DNA of 64,000 nucleotides, from the NCBI GenBank assembly GCA_963828015.1, contig CAWHCD010000003.1, positions 1 to 64,000 on the forward strand. The letters are read 5' to 3'. Under the pieces are notes generated by a model. It was not told the DNA's origin. It searched no databases and saw only the letters and a list, made by a program, of their open reading frames with translations. This stretch comes from CAVPUA01 sp963828015. Lineage in GTDB: Bacteria > Actinomycetota > Actinomycetes > Mycobacteriales > Jatrophihabitantaceae. The translations under genes were made by a program, and so were the position numbers. Shown here one piece after another: positions 41,608 through 51,677 of the stretch. Position 1 is the stretch's first letter. Each line of letters begins with the position of its first letter.

Positions 41608-43343
41608 TGACCAAGACGGCTGATCCCACCGCCCGCACGGGCATGGAGCGCTACCAGTGGATCGCCCTGTCGAACACGACGCTGGCCGTCTTCATGTCAG
41701 CACTCGACGGCTCGATCATCCTGATCGCCCTGCCGGCGATCTTTCGGGGCATCAATCTCAACCCGCTGGCACCCAGCAATATCGGCTACCTGCTGTGGCT
41801 GATCATGGGTTACCGCCTGGTGCAGGCGATCTTCGTGGTGACCCTCGGCCGCCTGGGCGACATGTTCGGCCGCGTCAAGGTCTACAACCTCGGCTTCCTG
41901 GTCTTCACCGGCGCGTCGATCCTGCTGTCCTTCGACCCGTTCACCGCCGCCCACGCGGCGATGTGGCTGATCGGCTGGCGCTTCCTGCAAGCCATCGGCG
42001 GCTCGATGCTCACCGCCAACTCGGCCGCGATCCTGACCGACGCCTTCCCGGTGCATCGCCGCGGCTTCGCCCTGGGCATCAACCAGGTCGCCGCGCTGGG
42101 TGGGCAGTTCATCGGCCTGACGCTGGGTGGTCTGCTCGCCGCGTGGGACTGGCGCGCGGTCTTCTGGGTCAACGTGCCGTTCGGGATCTTCGGCACCGTC
42201 TGGGCCTACCGCAAGCTGCACGACAACGGGGAGCGTCATCCCGGGCGCATCGACTGGTGGGGCAACATCACCTTTTCCCTCGGCCTGGGTGGCGTGCTGA
42301 TCGGCATCACGAATGCCCTGCACCCCTATGAGGGTTCGAGCATGGGCTGGAGGAATCCGTCGGTGGACGTGCTGCTGATCGGCGGCCTGATCCTGCTGGG
42401 CATCTTCGTGCTGATCGAGCTGCGCGTGGCGTCGCCCATGTTCGACCTCGCGCTGTTCAAGATCCGCGCGTTCACCGCCGGCAACATCGCCGCCCTGTGC
42501 GCCTTCACCGCGCGCGGCGGCCTGCAGTTCGTCTTGATCATCTGGCTGCAGGGCATCTGGCTGCCCCTGCACGGCTACACCTATGACCAGACGCCGTTGT
42601 GGGCCGGTATCTTCCTGCTGCCGATGACCTTCGGGTTCCTGATCTCCGGGCCGGCGGCCGGTGCCCTCTCCGACCGCGTGGGCGTACGCGGGCTGGCGAC
42701 CGGGGGCATGCTCATCTTCGGGGCCAGCTTCATCGGCTTGATGATGCTGCCCGTCGACTTCAACTACTGGGCCTTCGCGACCCTGCTGGTCATCAACGGC
42801 GTCGGTTCGGGCATGTTCGGGGCCCCGAATGCCGCCTCGATCATGGGCAGCGTCCCGGCCAAGCGCCGCGGCGTCGCATCCGGCATGCGCTCCACGTTCC
42901 AGAACACCGGCACCTCGCTGTCGATCGGCATCTTCTTCTCTCTGATGATCGCCGGGCTGGCCAGCACGTTGCCCAAGACGCTCACCGATGGGCTCAAGCA
43001 GCAGGGCGTCCCCACCGACATCGCCCACCAGGTCGGCAGCCTGCCGCCCGTCTCGTCGCTGTTCGCCTCGATCCTGGGCGTCAACCCCATCCAGACCCTG
43101 CTCGAGCCGAGCGGGGTACTGCATACCCTCCCGGCCGAGAACCAGGACAACCTGACCGGGACGGAGTTCTTCCCCAACCTGATCTCCCAGCCGTTCCACC
43201 AGGGCCTGGTCGTCGTCTTCGCGGCTGCCGCCGGCTTGTCCGTGCTGGCCGCGCTGGCGTCGCTGCTGCGCGGGCCGCGCGTCGCGCCGGAGGACGAGGA
43301 GGAACTACCGATCACCCTCAGCGACGAGTTTGCCGATGAGTAA
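41607..43343 (+). CDS. MFS transporter, DHA2 (EmrB/QacA) family
   Basis: The 578-residue multidrug-type exporter has 14 helices, an N-terminal MSALDGSIILIALPAI, motif A LGRLGDMFGRVKVYN and motif C-like region in LTLGGLLAAW. A larger than usual extracytoplasmic loop (residues about 455-525) precedes the last helix. It is translationally coupled to the MarR gene and therefore likely induced by its own substrate. Confidence 0.92.
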   Translation: MTKTADPTARTGMERYQWIALSNTTLAVFMSALDGSIILIALPAIFRGINLNPLAPSNIGYLLWLIMGYRLVQAIFVVTLGRLGDMFGRVKVYNLGFLVFTGASILLSFDPFTAAHAAMWLIGWRFLQAIGGSMLTANSAAILTDAFPVHRRGFALGINQVAALGGQFIGLTLGGLLAAWDWRAVFWVNVPFGIFGTVWAYRKLHDNGERHPGRIDWWGNITFSLGLGGVLIGITNALHPYEGSSMGWRNPSVDVLLIGGLILLGIFVLIELRVASPMFDLALFKIRAFTAGNIAALCAFTARGGLQFVLIIWLQGIWLPLHGYTYDQTPLWAGIFLLPMTFGFLISGPAAGALSDRVGVRGLATGGMLIFGASFIGLMMLPVDFNYWAFATLLVINGVGSGMFGAPNAASIMGSVPAKRRGVASGMRSTFQNTGTSLSIGIFFSLMIAGLASTLPKTLTDGLKQQGVPTDIAHQVGSLPPVSSLFASILGVNPIQTLLEPSGVLHTLPAENQDNLTGTEFFPNLISQPFHQGLVVVFAAAAGLSVLAALASLLRGPRVAPEDEEELPITLSDEFADE

Positions 43344-43406
43344 TGTGAATAACCGAGCGCCAGCCAGTGTTGCCAAAGGACACTGTCCCTAAAGGAGATT
43401 CAAAGT

Positions 43407-43901
43407 ATGAGCAGCCTGAACGACCTTCCCGTCCAGACCCTCGAGGGCAAGCCCACAACGTTCGGTGAACTGTCCGGCGACAAGGTCACCCTGGTGGTGA
43501 ACGTGGCCAGCAAGTGCGGCCTGACCCCGCAGTACGAGAAGCTCGAAGCTCTGCAGAAGGAGCTCGGTGGCAGCGGCTTCACCGTCCTGGGCTTCCCCTG
43601 CAACCAGTTCGGCGGTCAGGAGCCCGGTACGAGCGATGAGATCGCGGAGTTCTGCTCGGCCACCTACGGCGTCAGCTTCCCGCTGGCCGGCAAGATCGAC
43701 GTCAACGGGGCCCACCGGGACGCCGTGTACGACGTGCTCACATCGACCAAGGACGCCGAGGGCGAAGCGGGCGACGTGCAGTGGAACTTCGAGAAGTTCC
43801 TCGTCGACGCCGACGGCACCGTGCTGCAGCGCTTCCGTCCGCGTACCGAGCCCGACGCGCCCGAGATCCGCAGCGCGATCGAAGCCGCACTCGCCAAGTA
43901 A
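43407..43901 (+). CDS. glutathione peroxidase family (thiol peroxidase)
   Basis: The 164-residue peroxidase has peroxidatic Cys37 in NVASKCGLTPQY, Gln and Asn in FPCNQFGGQEPG, and Trp in QWNFEKFLVD, completing the family tetrad. Actinobacteria lack glutathione, so thioredoxin is the probable reductant and CNQF supplies the resolving Cys. A strong AAAGGAGA site precedes the ATG. It is monocistronic, convergent with icmF. Confidence 0.93.
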   Translation: MSSLNDLPVQTLEGKPTTFGELSGDKVTLVVNVASKCGLTPQYEKLEALQKELGGSGFTVLGFPCNQFGGQEPGTSDEIAEFCSATYGVSFPLAGKIDVNGAHRDAVYDVLTSTKDAEGEAGDVQWNFEKFLVDADGTVLQRFRPRTEPDAPEIRSAIEAALAK

Positions 43902-43922
43902 GACGCGCGGGTACCGGCGCGA

Positions 43923-46900
43923 CTACACGTTGCGCCGGTACTGCCCGCCGACCTCGAAGAAGGTCTCGGTGATCTGACCGAGCGAGCAGACGCGCGCGGC
44001 ATCCATCAGGGTGGCGAACACGTTCTCGCCGTTCATGGTTGCCGCGCGCAGTGCGGCCAGGGCCTGAGGCGCCTCGTCCTGGTGGCGGCGGTGGAAGTCG
44101 GCCAAGCGGGTCAGCTGGGACTGCTTCTCGGCCTCGGTGCCGCGCGCCAGCTCCAGTTCGACCGGCTCGCCCGAGTCACCCTCGGGAGCCCGGAACGTGT
44201 TGACGCCGACGATCGGCAGCGAGCCGTCGTGCTTGCGGTGCTCGTAGAGCATCGACTCGTCCTGGATCTTGCCCCGCTGGTAGCCGGTCTCCATCGCGCC
44301 GAGCACGCCACCGCGTTCGGTGATGCGGTCGAACTCGGACAGCACGGCCTGCTCGACCAGTTCGGTCAGCTCGTCGACGATGAACGAGCCCTGCAGCGGG
44401 TTCTCGTTGGCCGACAGGCCCCACTCGCGGTTGATGATCAGCTGGATGGCCAGGGCGCGACGCACCGACTCGGCCGACGGGGTGGTCACCGCCTCGTCGT
44501 AGGCGTTGGTGTGCAGGCTGTTGCAGTTGTCATAGATCGCGTTCAGCGCCTGCAACGTCGTCCGGATGTCGTTGAACGCCATCTCCTGCGCATGCAGCGA
44601 CCGCCCGGAGGTCTGCACGTGGTACTTCAACTTCTGCGACCGCTCGTTGGCGCCGTACTTGTCGCGCATCGCGATTGCCCAGATGCGCCGGGCCACCCGG
44701 CCGAGCACGGTGTACTCGGCGTCCATGCCGTTGGAGAAGAAGAACGACAGGTTCGGCGCGAAGTCGTCGATCTTCATGCCGCGCGCCAGGTAGGACTCGA
44801 CGTAGGTGAAGCCGTTGGCCAGGGTGAAGGCGAGCTGGCTGATCGGGTTCGCCCCGGCCTCGGCGATGTGATAGCCCGAGATCGACACCGAGTAGAAGTT
44901 GCGCACCTCGTTCTGGATGAACCACTCGGCGATGTCGGCCATCATCCGCAGGGAGAACTCGGTCGAGAAGATGCAGGTGTTCTGGCCCTGGTCCTCCTTG
45001 AGGATGTCGGCCTGCACGGTGCCCCGGACGGTGCGCAGCACCGGTGCGCCGGATCTCGGCGGCCTGTTCCGGCGTCGGGGTCGGCACCCTCGCGTTCGCG
45101 GAACGCGTCGAGCTGCTGGTCGATCGCGGTGTTGAGGAAGAAGGCCAGGATCGTCGGCGCCGGCCCGTTGATCGTCATCGACACCGACGTGGTCGGCGAG
45201 CACAGGTCGAAGCCGTCGTAGAGCGACCTTCATGTCCTCGAGGGTGGCGATCGAGACCCCGGACGTGCCGACCTTGCCGTAGATGTCGGGCCGCTCGCCC
45301 GGGTCGCGCCCGTAGAGGGTGACCGAGTCGAACGCGGTCGACAGCCGGGTCGCCGGCTGGCCCTCCGACAGCAGGTGGAAGCGGCGGTTGGTGCGGAACG
45401 CGTCACCCTCGCCGGCGAACATCCGGGCCGGGTCCTCGCCGTCCCGCTTGAACGGGAAAACCCCTGCGGTGTAAGGGAAATAGCCCGGGCAGGTTCTCCG
45501 GCGCAGGAAGCTGCAGCAGCTCGCCCGGCTCGGTATACCGCGGCAGGGCGACCCGCGACACGTTGTTGCCCGACAGCGTCGTGCGCGCAGCGCGGTGTGC
45601 TGCTCGCGGCCGCGCACCGTCACCACCTGCTCGTCGCCGGAGTAGGATCGGCGACGCGTCCGGCCACTGCTCGAGCAGCTCGCGCGCTGGTCGGGTCCAT
45701 GGTGCGTTCGGCGGCCGCCGCCACCTCGGCCAGCGTGGCCCGGGTGGTCTGGGCCGCCTCGTCCGTGCGGCCGGCCAGCGCCGCGGTGGCCGTGGTGACG
45801 CAGCGCCTGCTGGCCGGGCCAGCTCGACCTCGCGCTCGGTCGTGCGCGTGGTAGGCGCGGATCACCGTCGGCGATCTCGGCCAGGTAGCGCACCCGCTGG
45901 CGCCGGCACCGGAGTCCACAGCCCGGTGGACGCCTCTGTCGACGGGCGCAGCACCCCTGCGCTGACGGGCAGGCCCTTGCTCGGCCAGCGCGGCCCGCAG
46001 GTGCTGGTACAGCGCGGTCACGCCGTCGTCGTTGAAGCTGGCCGCGCTGGTGCCGAACACCGGCATGTCCTCCCAGGACGCCGAACGCCTCGCGGTTGCG
46101 CACCAGCTGGCGGGCGACGTCGCGGCGGGCGTCCTCCGAGCCGCGCCGCTCGAACTTGTTGATCGCGACCACGTCGGCGAAGTCGAGCATGTCGATCTTC
46201 TCCAGCTGCGAGGCCGCGCCGAACTCGGCCGTCATCACGTACAGCGACAGGTCGACCAGATCGATGACGGCCGAATCGCCCTGGCCGATGCCCGGGGTCT
46301 CGACGATGATCAGGTCGAAGCCGGCGGCCTTGCAGGCGGCGACGATCTCGGGCAGCGCGGTCGGGATCTCGGTGCCGCTGCCGCGGGTGGCCATCGAGCG
46401 GAAGTAGACCCGGTCGTCACCCAGGCTGTTCATCCGGATCCGGTCACCGAGCAGCGCGCCGCCGCCGCGTCGCCGGGTCGGGTCGATCGCCAGCACCGCG
46501 GTGCGCAACTTGTCCTGCTGGTCCAGCCGCAGCCGGCGGATCAGCTCGTCGGTGAGCGAGGACTTGCCGGACCCACCGGTGCCGGTGATGCCGAGCACGA
46601 CGGCCGAGCCGCCGCGCGCGCGGATCCGGTCGATGTCGGCGGCCGGGGCGATCCCGATTCTCCAGCGCCGTGATCGTGCGGGCCAGCGCGGCCGAGTCAC
46701 CGGCGAACAACGCCGTGACGTCGGCGTCGGAGACCGGACGGGGCGCCTGGTCGCACTCGGCCAGGATCGTGTTGACCATCTTGGCCAGCCCCAGCCGCTG
46801 GCCGTCCTCGGGCGAGAAGATCCGGGCCACGCCGACGCTGTGCAGATACTCGATCTCGGCCGGAACGATCGTGCCGCCACCGCCGCCGAAGACCCGGATG

Positions 46901-47199
46901 TGCTCGGCGCCCGCTCGGCGCAGGCGATTGACCAGGTACTCGAAGAACTCGACGTGCCCGCCCTGGTAGGAGCTGATCGCGACCGCCTGGACGTCCTCCT
47001 GGATCGCGGCGAGCGCGACCTCGTCCACCGAGCGGTTGTGGCCCAGGTGGATCACCTCGGCGCCCTGGGACTGCAGGATGCGCCGCATGATGTTGATCGC
47101 CGCGTCGTGGCCGTCGAACAGGGCCGCGGCGGTCAGCACCCGCACGGGATGCTGGGGGACGTGCAGGCCAGCATCGATCGGCGGGCGGTCCTCGCTCAT
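43923..47199 (-). pseudogene. icmF: fused isobutyryl-CoA mutase (IcmF), multiply frameshifted
   Basis: The gene spans about 1092 codons, matching IcmF, a fusion of B12-binding domain, MeaI-type GTPase chaperone and mutase domain. The 5' part is clean (DGHDAAINIMRRIL cobalamin motif, then IRVFGGGGGTIVPAEI). Next come the GTPase P-loop GITGTGGSGKSSLTDEL and NKFERRGSEDA. The 3' 1.1 kb is clean mutase (EDQGQNTCIFSTEFSLRMM to QYRRNV). Between about 45.04 and 46.66 kb the conserved text jumps frame about ten times, for example at about 46655, 46072, 45980, 45898, 45865, 45215 and 45050. It would isomerise isobutyryl-CoA and butyryl-CoA. Base-call errors are likely. Confidence 0.85.
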
Positions 47200-47217
47200 C
47201 GGACTCCTTCAACAAAC

Positions 47218-47235
47218 TAGTAGGACGTCCTACTA
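47218..47235. promoter_or_regulatory. perfect 18-bp palindrome, putative operator
   Basis: TAGTAGGACGTCCTACTA is a perfect palindrome in the 74-bp gap between icmF (start 47199, minus) and the BtuF-like gene (start 47274, plus). It overlaps a -10-like TAGTTT (47219-47214, minus) for icmF, whose ATG follows AAGGAG. A dimeric repressor, for instance of the TetR type, is likely. No such regulator lies next to it. Confidence 0.65.
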
Positions 47236-47273
47236 TCTCAGAAAGCCCGTAGGTTGTCATCCGGCCCGAACGC

Positions 47274-48032
47274 ATGAGTGGGGAGTCCAACATTCCGATC
47301 GACGACCTCGGCGCGCCGATGGCGCGCGCCCAGCCGGCCGCGCGAGTGGTCTCCCTCGTCCCGTCGCTGACCGAATCGGTGGCCTCGGTCGACCGCGCGC
47401 GCCTGGTCGGGGCGACCGACTGGTGCACCCACCCGGCCGACCTGGACGTGACCCGCGTGCGCGGGACCAAGAACCCGGACCTGGCCAGGATCATCGGACT
47501 GCGGCCCGACGTCGTGCTCGCCAACCAGGAGGAGAACCGGCGCGTGGACGTCGAACGGCTGCGGGCCGCCGGCGTGCCGGTCTGGGTCACCCGCATCGAA
47601 TCCGTCGACGACGCACTGGCATCGCTGGGCCGCATGTTCACCGAGGCCCTGGGGTGGGCCGAACCGGACTGGCTGGATCAGGCCCGCCAGGCCTGGGCCG
47701 CACCGCCGCCGCCCGGTCGCCTCGACGTTGTCATCGCCGTCTGGCGCGATCCGTGGATCGTCGTCGGGCGCGACACGTTCGCCGCCGATCTCGGGCAGCG
47801 GTTGGGCTGGCGCAACGTCTTCGCCGACTCGAGCGAGCGCTATCCACACACCAGCGTCGAGGAGATCCGGGAGCGGCGTCCGGCGGTCGTCGTGCTCCCC
47901 GACGAGCCCTATGTCTTCAGCGTCGAGGACGGGCCCGAGGCCTTTCCTGACCAGCAGACCCGATTGATCAGCGGCCGGTTGCTGACCTGGTACGGCCCCT
48001 CCCTGGCTACGGCGCGGTCGCTGTTGCAGTAG
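47274..48032 (+). CDS. helical-backbone metal receptor (BtuF-like, cytoplasmic)
   Basis: The 252-residue protein has the two-lobed fold of BtuF/FhuD-type binding proteins (RVVSLVPSLTESVASV, VRGTKNPDLARIIGLRPDVVLA) joined by a long helix. It lacks a signal peptide or lipobox, so it stays in the cytoplasm. Such orphan proteins are often annotated as cobalamin-binding. Its position divergent from B12-dependent icmF, over a shared palindrome, supports a cobalamin link, although ligand binding is unproven. Its 3' end overlaps the MFS gene by 26 bases. Confidence 0.82.
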   Translation: MSGESNIPIDDLGAPMARAQPAARVVSLVPSLTESVASVDRARLVGATDWCTHPADLDVTRVRGTKNPDLARIIGLRPDVVLANQEENRRVDVERLRAAGVPVWVTRIESVDDALASLGRMFTEALGWAEPDWLDQARQAWAAPPPPGRLDVVIAVWRDPWIVVGRDTFAADLGQRLGWRNVFADSSERYPHTSVEEIRERRPAVVVLPDEPYVFSVEDGPEAFPDQQTRLISGRLLTWYGPSLATARSLLQ

Positions 48033-49347
48033 CGGCCACGTCCCAGCGGTGGCGCACGATCGGCACGGGCACCGCCTCCCCCCGGGCGATCGAGGCGAAG
48101 ATGCGGGCGCGGGCCCGCCGCCACCAGCGCAGGATCTGCAGCGCGCCGAAGCCCTGCAGGACGACGACCACGATCACCGCCAACCGAAAGCCGTGCGCAT
48201 CGCTGGTGCCCACCGCGTCCAGCACCCAGCCGATTCCGAGCGCGGCGATTACGGTAGCCAGGAAGCCACCGACGTTGACCACCCCTGACGCCGTGCCGAG
48301 GTTGGCCGCGGAGTTGTAGTCGCGGGCCAGCGCGAAGCCGATCGTCGAGGCGGGCGAGCCCAGCGACATAACAGCGAACTCGACCACCAGCAACGCCTGC
48401 GGCGGCGCGTGACTGAAGGCGGACAGGATCACCACCCAGCCGAGGATCGTCAGCGCGCAGACAATCAGCGCCAGGGGCACTCGCAGGTGCGGGTACCGGC
48501 CGATGAAGGCACCGATCGCGACGTTGCCGACCGCAGCGACGACGACGCTGAGCAGCAGCACCGCACTCGCGCCGGCCGTGCTGAAGCCGTCGCCCTTCAC
48601 CAGGTACTGCGCCCCCCACAACACCGCGAACGTGTTTGGCGCCGACATACAGGCGAAGTGCACCCAGAAGCCCAGCCGGGTGCCAGGCAGCCGCCAGGCA
48701 GAAGTCACCCGGCGCCCGACGTTGCTCAGACCCGCACGCACCTGGGCCAGTCCGCGAATGCGCCGCGGGGCCGGCGTGGCGTCGGGCAGCAGCAGCCAGA
48801 CCCCCACACCGGCCAGCAGCGACAACGCCCCGGCCACGGCGAAGGTCGCCGTCCACCCGAACGTGCGCAGCAGCAGGGTGAGCGGCAGGGTGGCCACGAC
48901 GTTGCCGATCGTGCCGGCGAACGCGGTGAGAGCGACCAGCATCGGGTAGCGCCGGCGGGAGAAGTGCGTGGCGATGTAGCGCAGCACGCTGATGAACGTC
49001 AGCGCGTCGCCGCACCCCAACAGCGCGCGAGCCAGCAGGGCCACCGGGTAGGAGCCGATCTCGGCGAAGAGCAGCTGCGCGACGCCCATCACGGTCGCGG
49101 CGACGAACAACACCCGGCGTGGGCCATAGCGATCGACCAACACGCCGGCCGGGACCTGCATGGCCGCGTACACGCCGATCTGCAACAGCACGAAGACGCT
49201 GAGCTGGGCCGGCGTGATGTGGAAGCGCTGCTCGGCCGTCAACGCGGCGACGCCGAGCGAGGTGCGATGCAGCACCGCGAGCAGGTACACGCTGACTGCG
49301 ATCGCCCAACCGCGGTAGGCGACGCGCTCCGAAGGCGGGGCAGTCAC
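48007..49347 (-). CDS. MFS transporter
   Basis: The 446-residue transporter has 12 predicted helices. The motif A-like VDRYGPRRVLFV comes after helix 2, with RALLGCGDALTFISVLRYI in helix 4, resembling sugar-phosphate/anion and nitrate-type porters of the superfamily. GTG start. It is monocistronic, convergent with the BtuF-like gene (26-base overlap) and separated by 11 bp from the flavin monooxygenase gene on the same strand. The substrate is unknown. Confidence 0.87.
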   Translation of the reverse strand: MTAPPSERVAYRGWAIAVSVYLLAVLHRTSLGVAALTAEQRFHITPAQLSVFVLLQIGVYAAMQVPAGVLVDRYGPRRVLFVAATVMGVAQLLFAEIGSYPVALLARALLGCGDALTFISVLRYIATHFSRRRYPMLVALTAFAGTIGNVVATLPLTLLLRTFGWTATFAVAGALSLLAGVGVWLLLPDATPAPRRIRGLAQVRAGLSNVGRRVTSAWRLPGTRLGFWVHFACMSAPNTFAVLWGAQYLVKGDGFSTAGASAVLLLSVVVAAVGNVAIGAFIGRYPHLRVPLALIVCALTILGWVVILSAFSHAPPQALLVVEFAVMSLGSPASTIGFALARDYNSAANLGTASGVVNVGGFLATVIAALGIGWVLDAVGTSDAHGFRLAVIVVVVLQGFGALQILRWWRRARARIFASIARGEAVPVPIVRHRWDVAATATATAP

Positions 49348-49358
49348 GTCACTCGATG

Positions 49359-50352
49359 CTAGTCGGGCCCACCCAGCTCCATGACCTCTGCGACCAGCTC
49401 TACCGAGCGCAACCGCTGTGGCGAAGAGGGCGAATGGTGGGCCAGCATCAGCTCGTCGGCGTCGGCATGTTTGGCGAACGCTTCCAGGTAATCGCGCACG
49501 ACGTCCGGGGTCCCGACCGCGGAATAGGTGACCATCTGCTCGATCGAGCGGCCGGCCGGCGAGGCGACGAGCTCATCGACCTCTGCATCGCTCACCTCGC
49601 GCCCCCGCGCGAGCAGCGACCGGGCGCGGGAGCGCTTGGCCAGCCGGAACTGCTCCTGCGCATCGTCCTCGGTGTCGGCGGCGATCACGTTGAGCCCGGC
49701 GATGACGTAGGGCTGCGCCAACTGTTCCGACGGCTTGAACTCCTGCCGGTACGCGCTGACCGCGTCCGGCAGCGCGGCGGGCGCGAAGTGGGAGGCAAAC
49801 GCGTAGGGCAGCCCGAGCGCCGCCGCGAGCGTGGCGCCGAACAGCGAGGAACCCAGGATGTAGAGCGGCACGTTCGTGCCGGCCCCGGGTGTCGCGTTCA
49901 CCCCGGCCACCCGCGTCTGATCGGTGAGATAGCCCTGCAGTTCCAGCACATCCTGCGGGAACCGGTCGGACGTGCTCGGGTCCCGGCGCATCGCCCGCAG
50001 GGTGACCTGGTCCGAGCCCGGGGCCCGGCCCAGGCCCAGATCGATGCGCCCGGGGTGCAGGCTCTCGAGGGTGCCGAACTGCTCGGCGATGATCAGCGGC
50101 GCGTGGTTGGGCAGCATGATGCCGCCGGCGCCGAGCCGGATCGTACGTGGTATGCGCGGCGACGTGGGCGATCAGCACCGCCGTCGCGGATGAGGCGATG
50201 CTCGGCATGTTGTGGTGCTCGGCGTACCAGACCCGGCGATATCCAGCGGCTTCGGCCGCCTGGGCCAGCCCGACGCTGGCCGCGAGGCTGTCCCCGACCG
50301 TCTGGCCGGCACGGATGGGCGCCAGGTCCAGGATCGAGACGGGCATGGGCAT
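49359..50352 (-). pseudogene. LLM class flavin-dependent oxidoreductase, frameshifted
   Basis: The protein starts MPMPVSILDLAPIRAGQT, continues to SSATAVLIAHVAAHTT, and then changes frame to IRLGAGGIMLPNHAPLIIAE and on to the stop. This is a bacterial luciferase-like monooxygenase of about 330 residues (RRVWYAEHHNMPSIASS, RIDLGLGRAPGSD). One extra base at about 50144-50148 accounts for the break: the DNA reads ACC ACG T ACG ATC. Both sides are fully conserved, so a sequencing error is likely. The start is ATG at 50352 or 50346. Confidence 0.82.
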
Positions 50353-50385
50353 GGCTTCGAGCCTAGCGACTGTCATCATCTGGGG

Positions 50386-51096
50386 GTGGCCATCGATCTG
50401 AACGCCGACCTGGGCGAGGGCTTCGGCGTCTGGCACCTCGGCGACGACGCGGCGCTGCTGCAGATCGTGACGAGTGCCAACGTCGCCTGCGGCTTCCACG
50501 CCGGCGATCCATCGACGATGCGCCGGGTCTGCGCACTCGCCGCCGCCCGGAGCGTGTCCGTCGGCGCCCAGGTCGGCTACCGCGACCTGGCCGGGTTCGG
50601 GCGCCGCCGGCTCGACATCGCCCCGGCCGAGCTCACCGCCGACGTGCTGTATCAGATTGGGGCATTGCAGGCCTGCGCGCAGTCCGCGGGCACCCGGGTG
50701 CGCTACGTCAAGCCGCACGGCGCGCTGTACAACACGGCTATGGATGACCCCACGCAGGCGAAGGCGGTCGTCGAGGCCGCCGCGCAACTCTCCCTGCCGC
50801 TCCTGGGACTACCCGATTCGGCCCTGTCGCAGGCGGCGGCCGATGCCGGAATACCTTATTTCATCGAGGCATTCGCCGATCGCCGCTACACCGCCGCCGG
50901 ACGGCTCGTCGATCGCCGTGAGCCGGACGCGGTGCTGAGCACGGTTGATGAGGTGGTCGCCCAGGCCCGAGCGTTGACCCGGACCGGCCGGGTCGACTCG
51001 CTGTGCCTGCACGGTGACACCCCGGGGGCCGTCACCCTGGCCGAGGCCGTCCGGGCCGCCCTGGTCGACATCGTGATCGAACCGTTCGTCCAATGA
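50386..51096 (+). CDS. pxpA: 5-oxoprolinase subunit A (LamB/YcsF family)
   Basis: The 236-residue protein has the family start IDLNADLGEGFG and SANVACGFHAGDPSTMRR with metal-type His and Asp, plus YVKPHGALYN. With PxpB and PxpC it forms the ATP-dependent 5-oxoprolinase that opens pyroglutamate to glutamate, a housekeeping repair function. GTG 50386 matches the family start. It is the first gene of pxpABC, each pair overlapping by four bases. Confidence 0.92.
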   Translation: MAIDLNADLGEGFGVWHLGDDAALLQIVTSANVACGFHAGDPSTMRRVCALAAARSVSVGAQVGYRDLAGFGRRRLDIAPAELTADVLYQIGALQACAQSAGTRVRYVKPHGALYNTAMDDPTQAKAVVEAAAQLSLPLLGLPDSALSQAAADAGIPYFIEAFADRRYTAAGRLVDRREPDAVLSTVDEVVAQARALTRTGRVDSLCLHGDTPGAVTLAEAVRAALVDIVIEPFVQ

Positions 51097-51677
51097 TCGT
51101 GCGGCCCTACGGCGACCGGGCCGTGCTGGTCGAGACCGACGACGTGCTCGGGCTGCGCGAGTCCGTCCTGGAGCTGCCGGGCGTCGAGGAGGTCGTGCCC
51201 GCCGCGGCGACTCTGCTGATCCGCTTCGATCCGGCCCGCTTCGACCCGTCCGGGGTGGCCGCGCTGCGCCCACGTCCGGCCACCGAACGCGGCGAGCCCG
51301 AGCCGATCGAGCTCCCCGTGCACTACGACGGAGCCGACCTGACGCTCATCGCCGACGCCGCGGGCTGGTCGGTCGAGGCGGTGGTGGCCGCTCACAGCGC
51401 GGCGACGTACACGGTTGCCTTCTGCGGATTCGCGCCCGGCTTCGCCTACCTGACCGGCCTGGCCCCGGCCTTGCAGCAGCCCCGCCTGGAGTCACCACGC
51501 ACGTCGGTGCCGGCCGGCTCGGTCGGCATCGCGGGCCGGTTCACCGGCGCCTACCCGCGGGCCTCGCCGGGCGGCTGGCGGCTGCTGGGCCGCACCGACG
51601 TCCCCCTCTGGGATCTCACCCGCAGCCCGCCCGCCCGGCTCACCCCCGGCGCCCGCGTCCGGTTCGTGCCCGCATGA
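51093..51677 (+). CDS. pxpB: 5-oxoprolinase subunit B (KipI-like)
   Basis: The 194-residue protein belongs to the allophanate-hydrolase subunit 1/KipI family. It has YGDRAVLVE at the start, GFAPGFAYLTGL and the characteristic RTSVPAGSVGIAG segment. It pairs with PxpC to form the ATP-using part of 5-oxoprolinase. ATG overlaps the pxpA stop (ATGA), and its own stop overlaps pxpC. Confidence 0.92.
   Translation: MIVRPYGDRAVLVETDDVLGLRESVLELPGVEEVVPAAATLLIRFDPARFDPSGVAALRPRPATERGEPEPIELPVHYDGADLTLIADAAGWSVEAVVAAHSAATYTVAFCGFAPGFAYLTGLAPALQQPRLESPRTSVPAGSVGIAGRFTGAYPRASPGGWRLLGRTDVPLWDLTRSPPARLTPGARVRFVPA

Noticed and set aside
50212..50385. Upstream extension of the PxpA reading frame
   Set aside because: It is antisense to the flavin monooxygenase, and the family start IDLNADLGEG is reached at GTG 50386.
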